Position numbers and translations under genes: made by a program. A stretch of 64,000 nt of DNA from Hyaloscypha bicolor E (Eukaryota > Ascomycota > Leotiomycetes > Helotiales > Hyaloscyphaceae). The stretch is from assembly GCF_002865645.1 (NCBI RefSeq), contig NW_020194627.1:186001-250000 (forward strand), written 5' to 3'. Below the pieces are notes generated by a model. That model was not told where the DNA came from. It did no database searches and saw nothing but the letters and a program-made list of their open reading frames with translations. Of this stretch, positions 13,328 through 24,400 are shown in pieces; within the stretch, counting starts at the first letter, position 1, and every line of letters begins with the position of its first letter.

Positions 13328-13516
13328 ATTGGATTTTGCGGAGAATTTCTGACCGAAAATGGCTGTGTTTTTGGCGAATTCTGCTGACGCGAAGCCGAAC
13401 TAATGGGTGGAATTCACCAAAATTAATGATTTTGATGATTTTTGGAATGGATAAGTGAGTACTAAGGTCAAGTGACGCTTGGATCGCTTAGTAAAGCACT
13501 AGCCGGGCTCAGAACC

Positions 13517-13845
13517 TATTGGAAAGTAATCGATTTATTAATGGAAAATCGATATATTGGAGTTTGATAATCTGTAGAATGACTAGATACAGGAGAGTGA
13601 AGAGTAAAAAAAAGGAGAGGAAGGAATCTAAAGTATAGTTCTTATATACCCACTAGTGGGTGGCGATTTCCTCTAGTATATTATAAATCAGATGACTCAT
13701 ATATATTAGTGAGCGTTCCCTGAGCTTCCATAGTGAGCTATTCCATAGGCTTCCATAGTAAACCATTATAAATGAGAGTGGCGAAGCTAATATTAGTAGT
13801 TGAACCTGGTACTGGAAGGACTAGTAAGCTAGTACCAATTCAACA
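13517..13845 (-). repeat. 5' LTR of the Copia element
   Basis: 329 bp, ending in TTCAACA at its outer edge, the complement of a canonical TGTTG start. This copy keeps the ancestral C or G at 7 of the 8 sites that differ from the other LTR. Confidence 0.93.
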
Positions 13846-13850
13846 CATAT
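13846..13850. repeat. Target-site duplication, right copy (CATAT)
   Basis: An exact match to 8793-8797, directly after the right LTR. Removing the element and one copy rejoins the glutamine-synthetase-like frame without a shift. Confidence 0.9.
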
Positions 13851-14090
13851 GCTGACGAGAGATGAGCTTCGAGATACAAGACTCCTAGAACAAAACCTCT
13901 TTTTGCAATGTGACCATTCCTTAACCTGTGGGGTATGGAGGACGCAACTCTCGCTCTGATGCCACTTTCGAGCATTTGGGATAATCGGGAAGTGAGAATC
14001 ATAACGATAAAATAAGACATATTCAGAGGCATAAATCGCAGCCAAATAAATTCGCGGTCATGGCGAAGCAGGATCTCTTTCCAAAACTTT
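13851..14090 (-). pseudogene. Glutamine synthetase-like gene, N-terminal portion
   Basis: The minus strand encodes residues typical of the start of FluG-type glutamine synthetase domains, for example EFIWLRF, ILTSRLSQMLESGIRARVASS and RNGHIA, and runs straight into the Copia target site at SSAY. The frame continues into the 8792-7632 segment once the element is ignored. The exact start codon is uncertain; no amidohydrolase domain like that of full-length FluG fits in the 460 bp before the alpha-oxoamine synthase, so this was a stand-alone synthetase-type protein or is 5'-truncated. Confidence 0.7.
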
Positions 14091-14553
14091 GGGATCTGGT
14101 CTACTTGACACTGAGGTTCAATCCTGGAATCCGGATGAGAGCACGGCCACTAGAGGAATCTCAGCCCAGAGCCTGCAGCTTGTGACAGGCTCGATAAAGT
14201 ATCCTGCCGTACGAGCTTGACAAATGTGCGCCAACCTTCTCGTCGCCTTGAGAGCAATAGATCTGGATCGAACATACAACCACGATGCATACGGAATCCC
14301 ACTTTCGTCACACACATATATGAAGGCCTGTCGCACACAAGCTGGATACCGTGGTTCCTTTTCTTATTGGCATGTTCAGTAAGGGAGTGAACGGGATGCA
14401 TACATCGACCTGCCTCTAGTGACCTCTCAATTTTCTTCTCCTTTCCATCAGTGAGCAGCAAGTATTGGAAGAGCTATTGGCCTTACTCAATCGAAGTCCC
14501 ATGATATACGCTGCGCTCCTTTCTGCTTCTGTTAATTCTTTCAACCGTGGGCT
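14091..14553. promoter_or_regulatory. Divergent promoter region between the GS-like pseudogene and the alpha-oxoamine synthase
   Basis: About 460 bp separate the two divergent starts, so in the ancestral layout this was a shared upstream region. No element can be named with confidence. A 103-codon minus-strand frame (14461-14150) lies here but resembles nothing I recognise. Confidence 0.4.
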
Positions 14554-16133
14554 ATGTCTCAATCCACGAGCGTTTTTGAGCAGGATCTTGCTGCCACTCT
14601 CCATAAGCGTAAGGAGAAGGGAAGGTACCGTCCTATGTACCCGCCTTCCGAGCTAGCCAACACGATCGATTTCGGCTCCAATGACGCCCTCTCACTGTCT
14701 TCCTCAGGAGCTCTTCGATGCGAATTTCTGCGAGAGCTTGAAAGAAATCCTGGATTCCAGGTTGGAAGCAAGGGGAGCCGACTTGTTGATGGGAACAACC
14801 AATATGTGGTAGACCTTGAAGCATATCTAGCCGACTTTCACAAGGCTGAGACAGCGCTTTTCTTCAATTCGGGCTATGATGCGAACGTTGCGGTGTTTAC
14901 AACGCTGCCGCAGCCAGGGGATGTTATTGTGCATGACGAATTTATTCAGTGAGCGGTTCTGTGCAAGTTTTTACCTCAAACACGTATCGCTGACTTATTC
15001 GGCAGTGCCAGTGTCATCGATGGAATGCGCCACACAAGGGCAGCATCAACACAAGCATTCAAACACAACAGCATCAAGTCCTTCAAGGAAGTTCTTCACA
15101 ATGTCAAAGCGTCCTTCCCCGAAGTCCGAGAAGGTCGAAGATCTCTTTTCGTTGCCTTGGAGTCGCTGTACAGCATGGATGGTGACTTCCCTCCAGTACA
15201 CCAGATACTGTCAGTCGGCAAGGAGTTATTCCCTCTCGGTAATGTTGTTTTCTACGTAGATGAGGCTCACTCAAACGGTATCATGGGACCAAAGGGCTCT
15301 GGTTATATATGCCACCATGGTCTAGAGGATGAATTTGCCATTCGAGTTCACAGTAAGTTCCCAAAGAGCAGACCTGCCCCTATCCCAGACTGTCTTAAAA
15401 AGAAGCATCCAAATCTACTCGATCAGACAATTGCTGACTTGCGGTTTCCTTACAGCATTTGGGAAGTCACTGTCGTCTAGCGGTGGTAAGTAATGATCTC
15501 AATTGGAAGTATAGAGTTTTTCAAATACTGCTTTGCTAACTCGCGGACAAAGCAATCGTCTTGGCTAGTTCAATCGTAAAAGATACCCTTGCAAATTATG
15601 CGAGGAATTTCATCTATTCGACCGGACCCTCGTTTCCGAGTCTGGCCTGTGTGAAGGCAGGATATAATCTTCTTGAGAGTTTGGAGGGTGAACAGGTCAG
15701 TAAAGTAATCCACAGAAGTTTATCCATACTGATGATTGGTGTCCTGTTGCAGCGACGACAAAGGCTGCAGAAAGCAACATCTTACTTTCTCCAATGTTTC
15801 TTTAAACACCCAATCTGGAACCAAATCAAAGGGAGTGCCAACATTGGCATTGCTAATCCGGGAAGATTGGTTTCCAGCGACTTTCAATCTCCTATTGTAC
15901 CAGTCACTACAAAAGCAGGGAAGGCTTACCCTCTTCGGGCGTGGCTGTTGAGAGAAGGGTTCTCGAGCTGGGGAATCGCGTACCCTGTGGTACCGAAAGG
16001 GGAAGACAGAGTCAGAGTTGTGATTCATGCTGACAACTCACACCCGCAGATGGAAAGATTTGTTGATGTCATTATGCAATGGGCATTGGAGCAGGAGAGG
16101 AGCAAGAGACCCGACTTTAAAGCCCAGTTGTGA
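14554..16133 (+). CDS. Alpha-oxoamine synthase (PLP-dependent, BioF/serine palmitoyltransferase-like)
   Basis: Condenses an acyl thioester with an amino acid, with loss of CO2, to give an alpha-amino ketone; in fumonisin-type pathways this releases the chain from a PKS that lacks a thioesterase. Exons 14554-14948, 15006-15352, 15456-15485, 15553-15695 and 15753-16133 join in frame to 431 aa. Visible family blocks are GSKGSRLVDGNNQ, ETALFFNSGYDAN, DEFIHASVIDGMR, VDEAHSNGIMG (Asp that binds the PLP ring nitrogen) and TFGKSLSSSG with Lys251 as the PLP lysine. The length fits a single AOS domain (about 400 aa), unlike fumonisin Fum8, which is about twice as long. The lysine motif sits in a 30-bp exon. 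Biotin-pathway AONS is an alternative, but the PKS and P450 next door argue for secondary metabolism. Confidence 0.9.
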
Positions 16134-17608
16134 TGTGGGAATCACTGTGATGTCTTGAGATAGGGGCTACTGAATAGAAACAAAAAGTATTCCGGGTAAC
16201 CCGCTACGAGCTATCAAACTTGATTTTCGAGTTATTGGTGTTCGGAAATATCAATAAATTTTAGGAATTGTCCCCGAAATGCTATCGTTTTGGTTGAAAG
16301 TGTCCACATGGGTGCAAGTGTACATCTCAATCTCGAGTCACGACCAGATACAAATTCAAAAGGAATGTCTTAGACAAGTTGCACTTCAAATTTGCCGGGA
16401 AGGCTTGGTCAACTTCCACGGGGGCTCATCGTTCATTCACGTACGCCCAACACTCCACTGCCGGACGGAACCTCGGGTACGTGGTGCCATATGGGAATGG
16501 CTAACTGCATATTTCATCGAGGACAAAACCTTGTCTGGTGAAAAAAAAAGGTACTCAGTAATATCTACTCCGTAGATAGGAACACAACTGCATAAGCGGT
16601 GTGGATGCATTCTCCCTCTTGACACCGCATCTCACGCTTCACGAACAAGTCCCGATGGTCGCCAAAGCAGCAGTTGGGGTTCAGGGTGCTTATCTCACCA
16701 ATTACCTCTAGCGTGCCGTCCGATTGTCGCTGTCACACAGCATAACTAGAGGGGCGTAAAACCAGAAATACCAACCAAATTAATCCAGAAATCCCGGAGT
16801 TGAATCGGAATCTCTGTAGGTGCAGTGTTCTGTCTCACAATTGCTTTGTTGTTCCACTCAATTTCGTGGATACGTCCCTCGGCTGTGCAACAGTGCAACA
16901 ATGCATTGTTGAACAGAAGGTTCAAATCTCGTACAGATTGCAGACGGTAGCCTCCCCTTTAATGTCCTTCCTTGAGAAACATCGCACTACAGGTGAGAAA
17001 CCCCAGGTGCATTATGCTGCACATTGCAGACTCTTCCGACGGTGGCGTTGTGGGCCAGCGGGAGTTACGCTTCATGTTGTGTCAAAAGAATTCCTGCTTC
17101 CTAACTAATTTTAATATAACCCTTCATCAGCTGATGTTCCAAATAGGGCCGCGAGAACACTCTTGCCAGTGAACCCGTGCTGCATTCTCATTCCGAGATG
17201 TTCTCCAAGTTGTCAATATTTGCCGTTCGGAAATATAGAACCTTGTCTTCCTAACACGTTGGTTCACGAATGTAGTGTTCCTGTGCCGAACAATTTCGGC
17301 TACACCTGCTGTGCACCCTTGAGAATTTAAATCCGAAAGGCGTTACAATCTCGGGAGGCTCGATCCCGAAAAAGTTTGTGATACAATTCAGGGCTCGGAA
17401 AGTGCCTCTTCCCTCATGAATGGAATGTTTCACAAATTGCTCATCCAAGTTCAATGTTTGCCAGAGGGTACGGCTCAACGCCACCAAAGAATTTCTGTGG
17501 GCGTGGGCGTCAGTCAATTCAACTTCGGTGTATTGCGTAGTGGCCGTGCCATCTTCGTGATTTGCTTGTTGAGCTGCGGCATCGTCAACCAAATCAAGCC
17601 GCACCAAA
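16134..17608. other. Intergenic region between the alpha-oxoamine synthase and the P450
   Basis: 1.47 kb between two co-oriented genes, containing the 3' end of one and the promoter of the other. Short frames here (for example 16279-16575 plus and 17664-17251 minus) do not resemble known proteins. I see no transposon ends or RNA gene. Confidence 0.5.
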
Positions 17609-19389
17609 ATGATGTCTCCTCGGATCCAGCTGCTATTAGCACTCGCCTTTGCCTTCTGTATCAAACGGATTATATCTCACTTACTGGATCCTTTGCGACT
17701 TGTTCCCGGACCGTTCTTGGCGAGATTCTCTCGACTGTGGTATCTTTTTAGCAGCCTGAATGGGCGTGGCCATGAGACTATTTCCAAGTTGCATGAAAAA
17801 TACGGTAGGAAGAGCTACTTTTCAAGACGCTTTTGACACGGTTCTCTGCCATTGGCAACCTTGTATTCAAAAATTCTGATTTTCACTTTCGAGTAGGCCC
17901 AGTTGTGAGACTGTCTCCCGCAGATTATAGTATCGCGGACCTCGATGTTGCCAAGCAAATATATGGACCTCGCACTGCCTACGAGAAGGTAAATATCAAA
18001 ATTTCTCAAAAAAAAATCATCAATCAATCCCCTTTGAAGTGAACGCTATGCTGATATTTTGATCCACTCTGCTCTTTGTAGTCTTCCTGGTACTCAGCAT
18101 TCCGAAGCCCCGAGAAGGAATACACCATCTTCACCGACCAGAATAACAAGCATTACTCTCAAGTCCGAAGAAAATATGCAAACGCATTCTCTCTATCCAA
18201 CGTAACTCAATACGAAGGATCTCTCAACAAATGCCTAGGCCTACTCTGTCAGAGGTTCACCGAGATAGCAAACGAAAAGTCCGAATGCGACTTGTCCCAA
18301 TGGTGTCGATTCTTTGCTTTCGATTCGATATGCCAGATGTCAATTGGAGATTTGAAAGTTATGGAGCTGGGCCAAGATCAGCATGGGATAATTTCCATGG
18401 CTCAAACGAGTACTGTTTACGGAAATGTTGTGTAAGTCGTTTTCTCACACTCACCCACACTCTCGACACCTGTCCGTATTGTCGCCAGGAGACTGTGCTA
18501 ATTCGTTGTCAGAGGTCGCATCCCAGAATGGCACCATTGGATCTGGAAGCTCCTTCCAGCAGACAAATCTGAAAAAGGAGCTATCGCATGGATCCGCGAA
18601 ACCATGGCCAAGAAATCACGCGGCGAATACAACAGCGCAACAACGACATTCACAGACGTGTGGCTCCAGCAAGAAGAAAAGATGAGCCGGGAAGACATCT
18701 TCCTAGGTATTGCTGCGAGTGTTGGAGGAGGATCGGACACAAGTTACGTGACAATCGTGAACATTATTTATCTTCTTGGGAAGCATCCTGAGGTTCTGGA
18801 GAAATTGCAAGTCGACATTGACGAAGCTGTGAAACGGGAAGGCCTGAGGGAAGGCTTGATCTCGTATGAGACAGCCCGGCGTCTTCCGTATCTACAGGCT
18901 GTCATCAAGGAGTCAATGCGGATAATCCCAGTTGTTGCAGTCCAGCCTCCACGTTTTGTGCCGAAGGGAGGCGATACGCTCGCAGGCCATTACTTCCGTG
19001 AAGGGCTGACTGTTGGTGTCAACCCGTGGTCGACTCGAATGAACGCCAAATATTTCGGAGATGATGCACATATTTTCAGGCCGGAGAGGTGGTTGGGCGA
19101 GGGAGAAGAGGTGAAGCGTAATGAGTATTACCACATGCCCGTAAGAAATTTTTCCCCATGTAAATTGTTCTGCCAGGTTTGCTGACCAGCTTTTGCATAG
19201 TTCAGCATTGGACCTCGGAGCTGTATAGGGAGGCATCTCGCCATTTTTGAAATCACGAAAGCCATAGCACAGCTGGTCTATCTTTTCTCTTTTCATGTTA
19301 CCGTTCCAGAAGGGGAGCTTCGCTATCGCAGCTATTCGCTGGTGCAACCAGACGTGCTGCGTTGTAGGATTGAACTCCGGAGACAGTGA
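17609..19389 (+). CDS. Cytochrome P450 monooxygenase
   Basis: Heme-thiolate monooxygenase anchored in the ER, probably hydroxylating the polyketide-derived chain. Exons 17609-17804, 17897-17988, 18082-18431, 18513-19140 and 19201-19389 join in frame to 484 aa, normal for the family. The N-terminus has a hydrophobic anchor (QLLLALAFAFCI) followed by the proline hinge VPGPFLARF. Other signatures are the I-helix GGGSDTS, the K-helix ExxR as ESMR, the PERF region FRPERW, and the heme loop FSIGPRSCIG with Cys430. The sequence style (SRLWYLF, IYGPRTAYEKS) resembles fungal pisatin-demethylase-like P450s, a loose call. Two adjacent ATGs could start it (17609 or 17612). Same direction as the alpha-oxoamine synthase; converges on the MATE gene. 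Confidence 0.93.
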
Positions 19390-19822
19390 GATGAGTGTTG
19401 AATGAGAACAACCTGTCACATGCAATTTGCGATGGCCAGCTATCATCCATTTTCCATTTCCCCTTGAAGTCTCATACAAAAAGGTGGGTGAGGCCATGTT
19501 TAAGTCGAAATCAATATACATAGCCTTTAGTAATTCCGCGTCCTTGAAACTTCGGTGACTTACGCGACCTCGCTATATGTAACCATGATGGCAAATCATA
19601 TCAAAAACGAAGGGACCAACACAGTGCCCCGTCTTCCATTGAGTATATGTTATATATATAATACAGGCATATTTCTACACAAATCCAGGATACCATGTCC
19701 CTCTTCTTCTTCTACTACTTCTTCTCCTCCCCATTTCCCCTCCCTTTCTCCCACAACTTCCACCACATCTTCCTTTCCAGCAACCCCGGCACTCTCCTTG
19801 GCATACTATAATTCGCCAAATC
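19390..19822. other. Convergent 3' region of the P450 and MATE genes
   Basis: 433 bp between the two stop codons. It includes a run of CTT/CTC triplets near 19705-19735 on the plus strand, lying in the MATE 3' untranslated region. No further gene is visible. Confidence 0.5.
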
Positions 19823-21499
19823 TTACTCAAAACACCGCTCATTCCGCGTTTTCGCCTCACTCAGCGCCCTTTCCCAATCCAACCTCACCACAAGCCACAA
19901 CTCAACAGCAGCACAAACGGCCATCGCCACCAAGCACCCAACCCAAATCCCAAGCAACTTCCACCCCGCCACAAAAGCCAGTAGTAAACCCAACGGCAAA
20001 CACAAAATCCAAGAGCAGAATAGCTGCGAGTAGCCAGCTGCCTTGGGTCTGCCCACCGCACAGATAATCCCATTGCACGACGAGACGATCCCGTCGAAAA
20101 TCCCCATGGCAGCGTAGATGGGAAGTATGGACATCATTTCAGCGACAACTTCGACATCGGCTGTAAACAAGAGCGGGATCTTCTCTCGAAGACAAACGAG
20201 TAGGACGAGATTTGACGTTCCGAGAAGCACGCCCACGCCCATCGAAACATGCGTAGCAACCAACGCACGTCTCGGAAGCCCCGCACCCACCGAATTCGAG
20301 ATCCGCGTGCTGCTGGCAATCGCAGCAGAAGTGCATATCTGGTACCCAAGGCTAACGATCGATGCGAGAGCTGACTGCGCGGCGAGTTCCACCGAGCCGA
20401 TATAGGAGGACACGATCGTCTCGAGCTCCCAGGCGAGGAAACAAGCCTCGAGCATCAGGAACGTGGGGATCGCGAGGCGGATCATGGGGCTCCAGTTCTG
20501 GAAGATCTTTTTGCGGCTGAACGGGTGCCAGCACTCGTATCCGGCGATGAAGCGGACGTAGAGAGCTAGGAGGAGTGGGAGGAGGTTGTTGGTGATTGCT
20601 ACAGAGATGGGGGCGCCGTTGAAACCCCAGCCGAGCTTCTGAATAGGAGGTTAGAAAAAGAGTGGAATTTCTTGGGTGAGCGGACTTACCCAAACGAACA
20701 GCCAACTCATGACAGCATTCAGAGGTGCGCAGATGAGAAGGACAGACAGCGTAGCGCGAAAGAGTCCTTGGGCTTGGACAAACTTCTTCCCTGCTTCGAA
20801 GCATGCGAATCCTGGCGCCCCCAGCAGGACGATCCGGAGATAAGTTCCAGCTAACTCAGCGGTCTCTGAGTGTTCGTCAGGGATGAGAAATTTGATAACA
20901 CTTGCTGCATTAAGCCAGAAAGCTCCAATTGGGATCGTCAAGAACAGAAGGAAGGCGGTCATTCGTTGCATGTGAAGCCCGACGAGCTTGAAATTCCCTG
21001 CACCATATGCTTGCGGACAGAGGGTATCTAAGCTTATGGAAAAGCCTTGATATACGCAATAGCCGGTGATTATTGCCGTCAAATTGGCTAGGCTTACTGC
21101 TCCCAGCTCCTGTGCACCCATGCGCCCAACGACGAAGATACTCGAAACTGATATTGAGGTTTGAAGCAGCATGGAAAGCATCATCGGGGCCGTAGATAGA
21201 ACGATTTTCTTGATTTCATCCTTCCAGAGAGCTGCAGTGGGTATGGACTTTTCGTCAAAATCGGCTGAGGCGGCACAGAGAGGTGTATGTTCGGTTGGTT
21301 GGCTTGGACCTCGCGAGCTGCTTGGGTCGTGGTGCTGCGACCCTGGTCGGGGATAATTGTGATATGGAAGTTTGAGTTCAGGGGCTTGCCCATACTCGAT
21401 GGTACCATATGCCACATCGCCCTGATACGGTGGATTGTTGTTTGAGCCACCTCGACTTGCGGATAACCACCCACTATCTTCGCTGCAGCATGAAGACAT
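19823..21499 (-). CDS. MATE-family multidrug/toxic compound extrusion transporter
   Basis: Secondary-active exporter, expected in plasma or vacuolar membrane. Two exons, 21499-20690 and 20638-19823, separated by a 51-bp intron (GTAAGT...CAG), give 541 aa, typical for eukaryotic MATE proteins. A polar N-terminal tail of about 90 residues precedes twelve-helix-type hydrophobic sequence. MATE signatures are MLLQTSISVSSIFVVGRMG, LGAVSLANL and TLCPQAYGAG in the first half, and SAAIASSTRISNSVGAGLPR in the second. It converges with the P450. Most fungal clusters use MFS or ABC pumps, so membership in the cluster is likely by position but unproven. Confidence 0.92.
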
Positions 21500-24400
21500 T
21501 CTGGAAGGCCTAGTGAAAGACTCTTACGTTGAAAGGGATCGTGACATGAAAATTTAAACAGCAAAATAAAAACAAAGAAAGGATGGCCCAGTGGACAAGT
21601 GAGCACAAGCTGTTTAATCTAATTCATCAATCATGTTGCTGGTCAGTAATGCCTCAATACCATCTCAGAGCTGATCTATATGCCATTGGAGGTTGGCACA
21701 GGCCCCTCGCCATGAGGCAATTTGATCGCCGAGGATCTTCGAATAGTGAAACGTCACAGTGGTGGTGGCGTGGGCTTGCAGCGTACAGGTACCTATGAGA
21801 GCCTGGAGCGGCCTGCCAGAATAGCCTCGGAAGCCCTGTATTCATAACACTTCAAGCCCGTGAAGCCCTGTCTTCAAGTTAATTCCAGCGTGAACCCGGA
21901 GCGTGTGGATCGCTGAAGAGCTCAAACTATTTGCTTATATGAGCTATAGAGAACACAGGAGCGAACAGCAGAGGCAAAGTAACTGGGGAGCAGGGAGGAG
22001 GATATACTCGTGGGGGAGGTGGTCGAAACTGTTGAACTACCAGCGAGGAGACTACGTCCGTAGATTTCCTTACGTCAATCAGGCTTGTTTTTTTCGACTC
22101 CCCTAATGCGGCCATCTCACTGGCAATTGAGCCACCTTCGCGACCAATACCATAATATTGATTGGTGAGACGTCGCGATATTCGGAGTTCCCTTCCTGCC
22201 CATCGCCGACTTGTGGACAACGCAGTTCAGGTTCCGTTACCACGATCTTAGGAAAACTCTAATTGGTGATCAGTTATAACACAAGGAAATAACGGCGAAT
22301 CAAAGAGTGAGCTCACATCGCATGTGTTCCAAACCCACCTACGACATTGCATCTGGAGTGACACGGTGTGAGACTGGAACATTGCAGGCGAAAGATCGAG
22401 CCACCGCACAGGACCACAGGTTCCGATCCTGTTCAGCATTATCGATTTGAGATGCAAGGGAGGACTTTGAAATGCCATCATGTGGGGGAGCTATAATTCC
22501 CGGTCTTGGGAGAAAGGTCGGCAGGTGATTGGAAAAGGTAATGTGGCTGCAGTTGCAGGCGGTTCGTGAGCTCTGTGTCCTCCTCGCCATCTTGACATGG
22601 GAGTTCCACCGTCTCAAGACACCTTAACACTGGCACCCTGTCACTGGCATCGCCTACCTGAAAGACTTTGGTGTTAAACAAGCACTGATGCGAGCACTCC
22701 CAAATCAGAAGTCGGCAACACTCGTCACCTTCCGCCTTCCATTGTGAAGCTTGGCACTCGGCCAAGGGGAGAATGAAGAAAGAGAAAGGGGGCTTGTAAG
22801 CGTGTGCTAGTGGGCACCAATCTGCTCAAGGAAGCATGCTCGCCCCCAGCCAGAACGTACTCGAACGCGTGTATACCAGTACAGCTGGCCGAGTCCTGCG
22901 TGGACTTCCCAAAGATCCACTCCTAATACTTCCCTCTTCCAGTATCGCAGCAAGGGCTGCTCATCCAGGTCTGGAATTTTTGCTCGTCTGACTCATGCTG
23001 CTCAGCGTGGTATTATTCCCTTCATTGAAGCATGATCACCATCGATGTCTGATAGTTGACTCCTCTTCCAGTTCAAGAACGCTTGGTCTAACCGCATATC
23101 GGAACATTGCCGTATTATCATTCGAGCTTGTCGATGAACACACCTAGTTGGTCTCCAGTCTTCGGCAGCGCAGCGCAGCACTGATGTCATCCCCCGGACA
23201 GCCATAGTCCCCCACACGGAGCAACGTCGCACCCTTTGCACTTTCAAATCTTCGTATGTTCTCGCCACTTGTGCCATCCTTGTCGTTGCTGCTCTCGAAA
23301 TGGTGGACATCGCTCCCGATCCCCTCCATCGTGTTCTGGTATCTCGGCTGTTCTCTGCATCACGGCCGTCTTCAATGTAGTTGTAACCTTCGTCGTGCCC
23401 CAGCTCTACAGGCACCCTAATCACTTGTACAGCTGCCTCTTGTATTGTTGAAAGTCCAGCGTCTCCTGTACCAATCCAACTCTCTCCTCGTCCTCTTGGA
23501 TGCATCTTGTATTGCCTCCTTCCGCCAAGTTCGCTCTGTCCTTTCCTCTTCACGTCATTGATGGTGGAACTTGGGAGGCCGAGTCGGGGGGATAGAGATA
23601 GAAGAGGCAGGAATTGAAGGTAAAGCAAGCAAGAGCAGGCTTAAAATCAGAACCGGGGCAGTCTTTGATTGCGGAGGTAAAGGTCAGAGGGAATCTGCGA
23701 GGGCAGTTAGCTCTTGTTGTAAGGAATATTTGGCAAGCTGGTAGAGTGGGTGACAGTTAGTCAAAAGCATTTGGATTGGACTTCCTGCTCGGGACGATGT
23801 GGCGACGTGATGTTGGTTCGCAGTGACCCAGCGTCTGCGCCGAATCATGGTTATCTGACCCCGGCGGCACGAGCAGTGGTATCCCACAGCTCCGAGATCT
23901 TCCTGCAACGCGATAGTTGTCTTGCTTTTGCGTACTGCGGAGGAATAGGTGGAGTAGTCTTTGGTCAAAAGACGTGAATTCCAAGAAAGTGAATCAAAGT
24001 TGAAAGACCGTCGACGCGTCGATCTCTGTGGCATCCGCAGCTGTGTTTTGTTATGTGAAATTTCTCCATTTGGCTTTCCCCAGGTTTTGGATAGGAGGTG
24101 CTTTAAATTCGGGGATGTTAGGATAGAAATGTGTAGTATATCTTTGAGCAACGCCCCTCCAGTCCTCCATCAATTCCTTGGCTTGCAGCCTTGTTCGTTC
24201 TCCCCCGCTCTCTCACGACCAGAAAGCAACAGAGCAATTACCACAATGTGTCCATCACCTTCTGACTTTGCTTTGAAAAACAAGTCGCCACAAAGGCGGT
24301 TCCGAAGCCTTAGATATGGCGCTCTTATATCCTCAACTCAAGCATAGGCATACATGATTGAAATGCCCGTCGATGCGCACCGTTCGCAGAGCTTTTGACC

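Larger units (their letters stand above)
8798..13845 (-). mobile_element. Copia-type LTR retrotransposon, full length, RIP-inactivated
   Basis: The element is 5,048 bp, with two 329-bp LTRs and a CATAT target duplication. Its genes read on the minus strand in Copia order: Gag near 13327-12660, integrase near 11900-11200 (a recognisable stretch at 11749-11567), reverse transcriptase near 10800-10000 (KTIGYRWIFKIKSN), then RNase H at 10003-9524 (YSDTDYGGDLQDRKLTSG). Integrase before RT distinguishes Copia from Gypsy. A polypurine tract AAGGAGGAGGCG (9138-9127, minus) abuts the 3' LTR; GGTTCTGAGCCCGGC just inside the 5' LTR (13516 downward) is the candidate primer-binding site. Many in-frame stops make it non-autonomous. 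It lies within the glutamine-synthetase-like gene, in the same orientation. Confidence 0.93.

Noticed and set aside
17251..17664. 137-codon minus-strand frame overlapping the P450 start
   Set aside because: It overlaps the well-supported P450 first exon and promoter, and resembles no protein family.
18913..19521. 202-codon minus-strand frame
   Set aside because: It is antisense to the conserved last exons of the P450 and lacks any independent support.
23002..23628. 208-codon minus-strand frame
   Set aside because: No recognisable motifs, Arg-rich composition, no splice structure; probably chance in a GC-balanced region.
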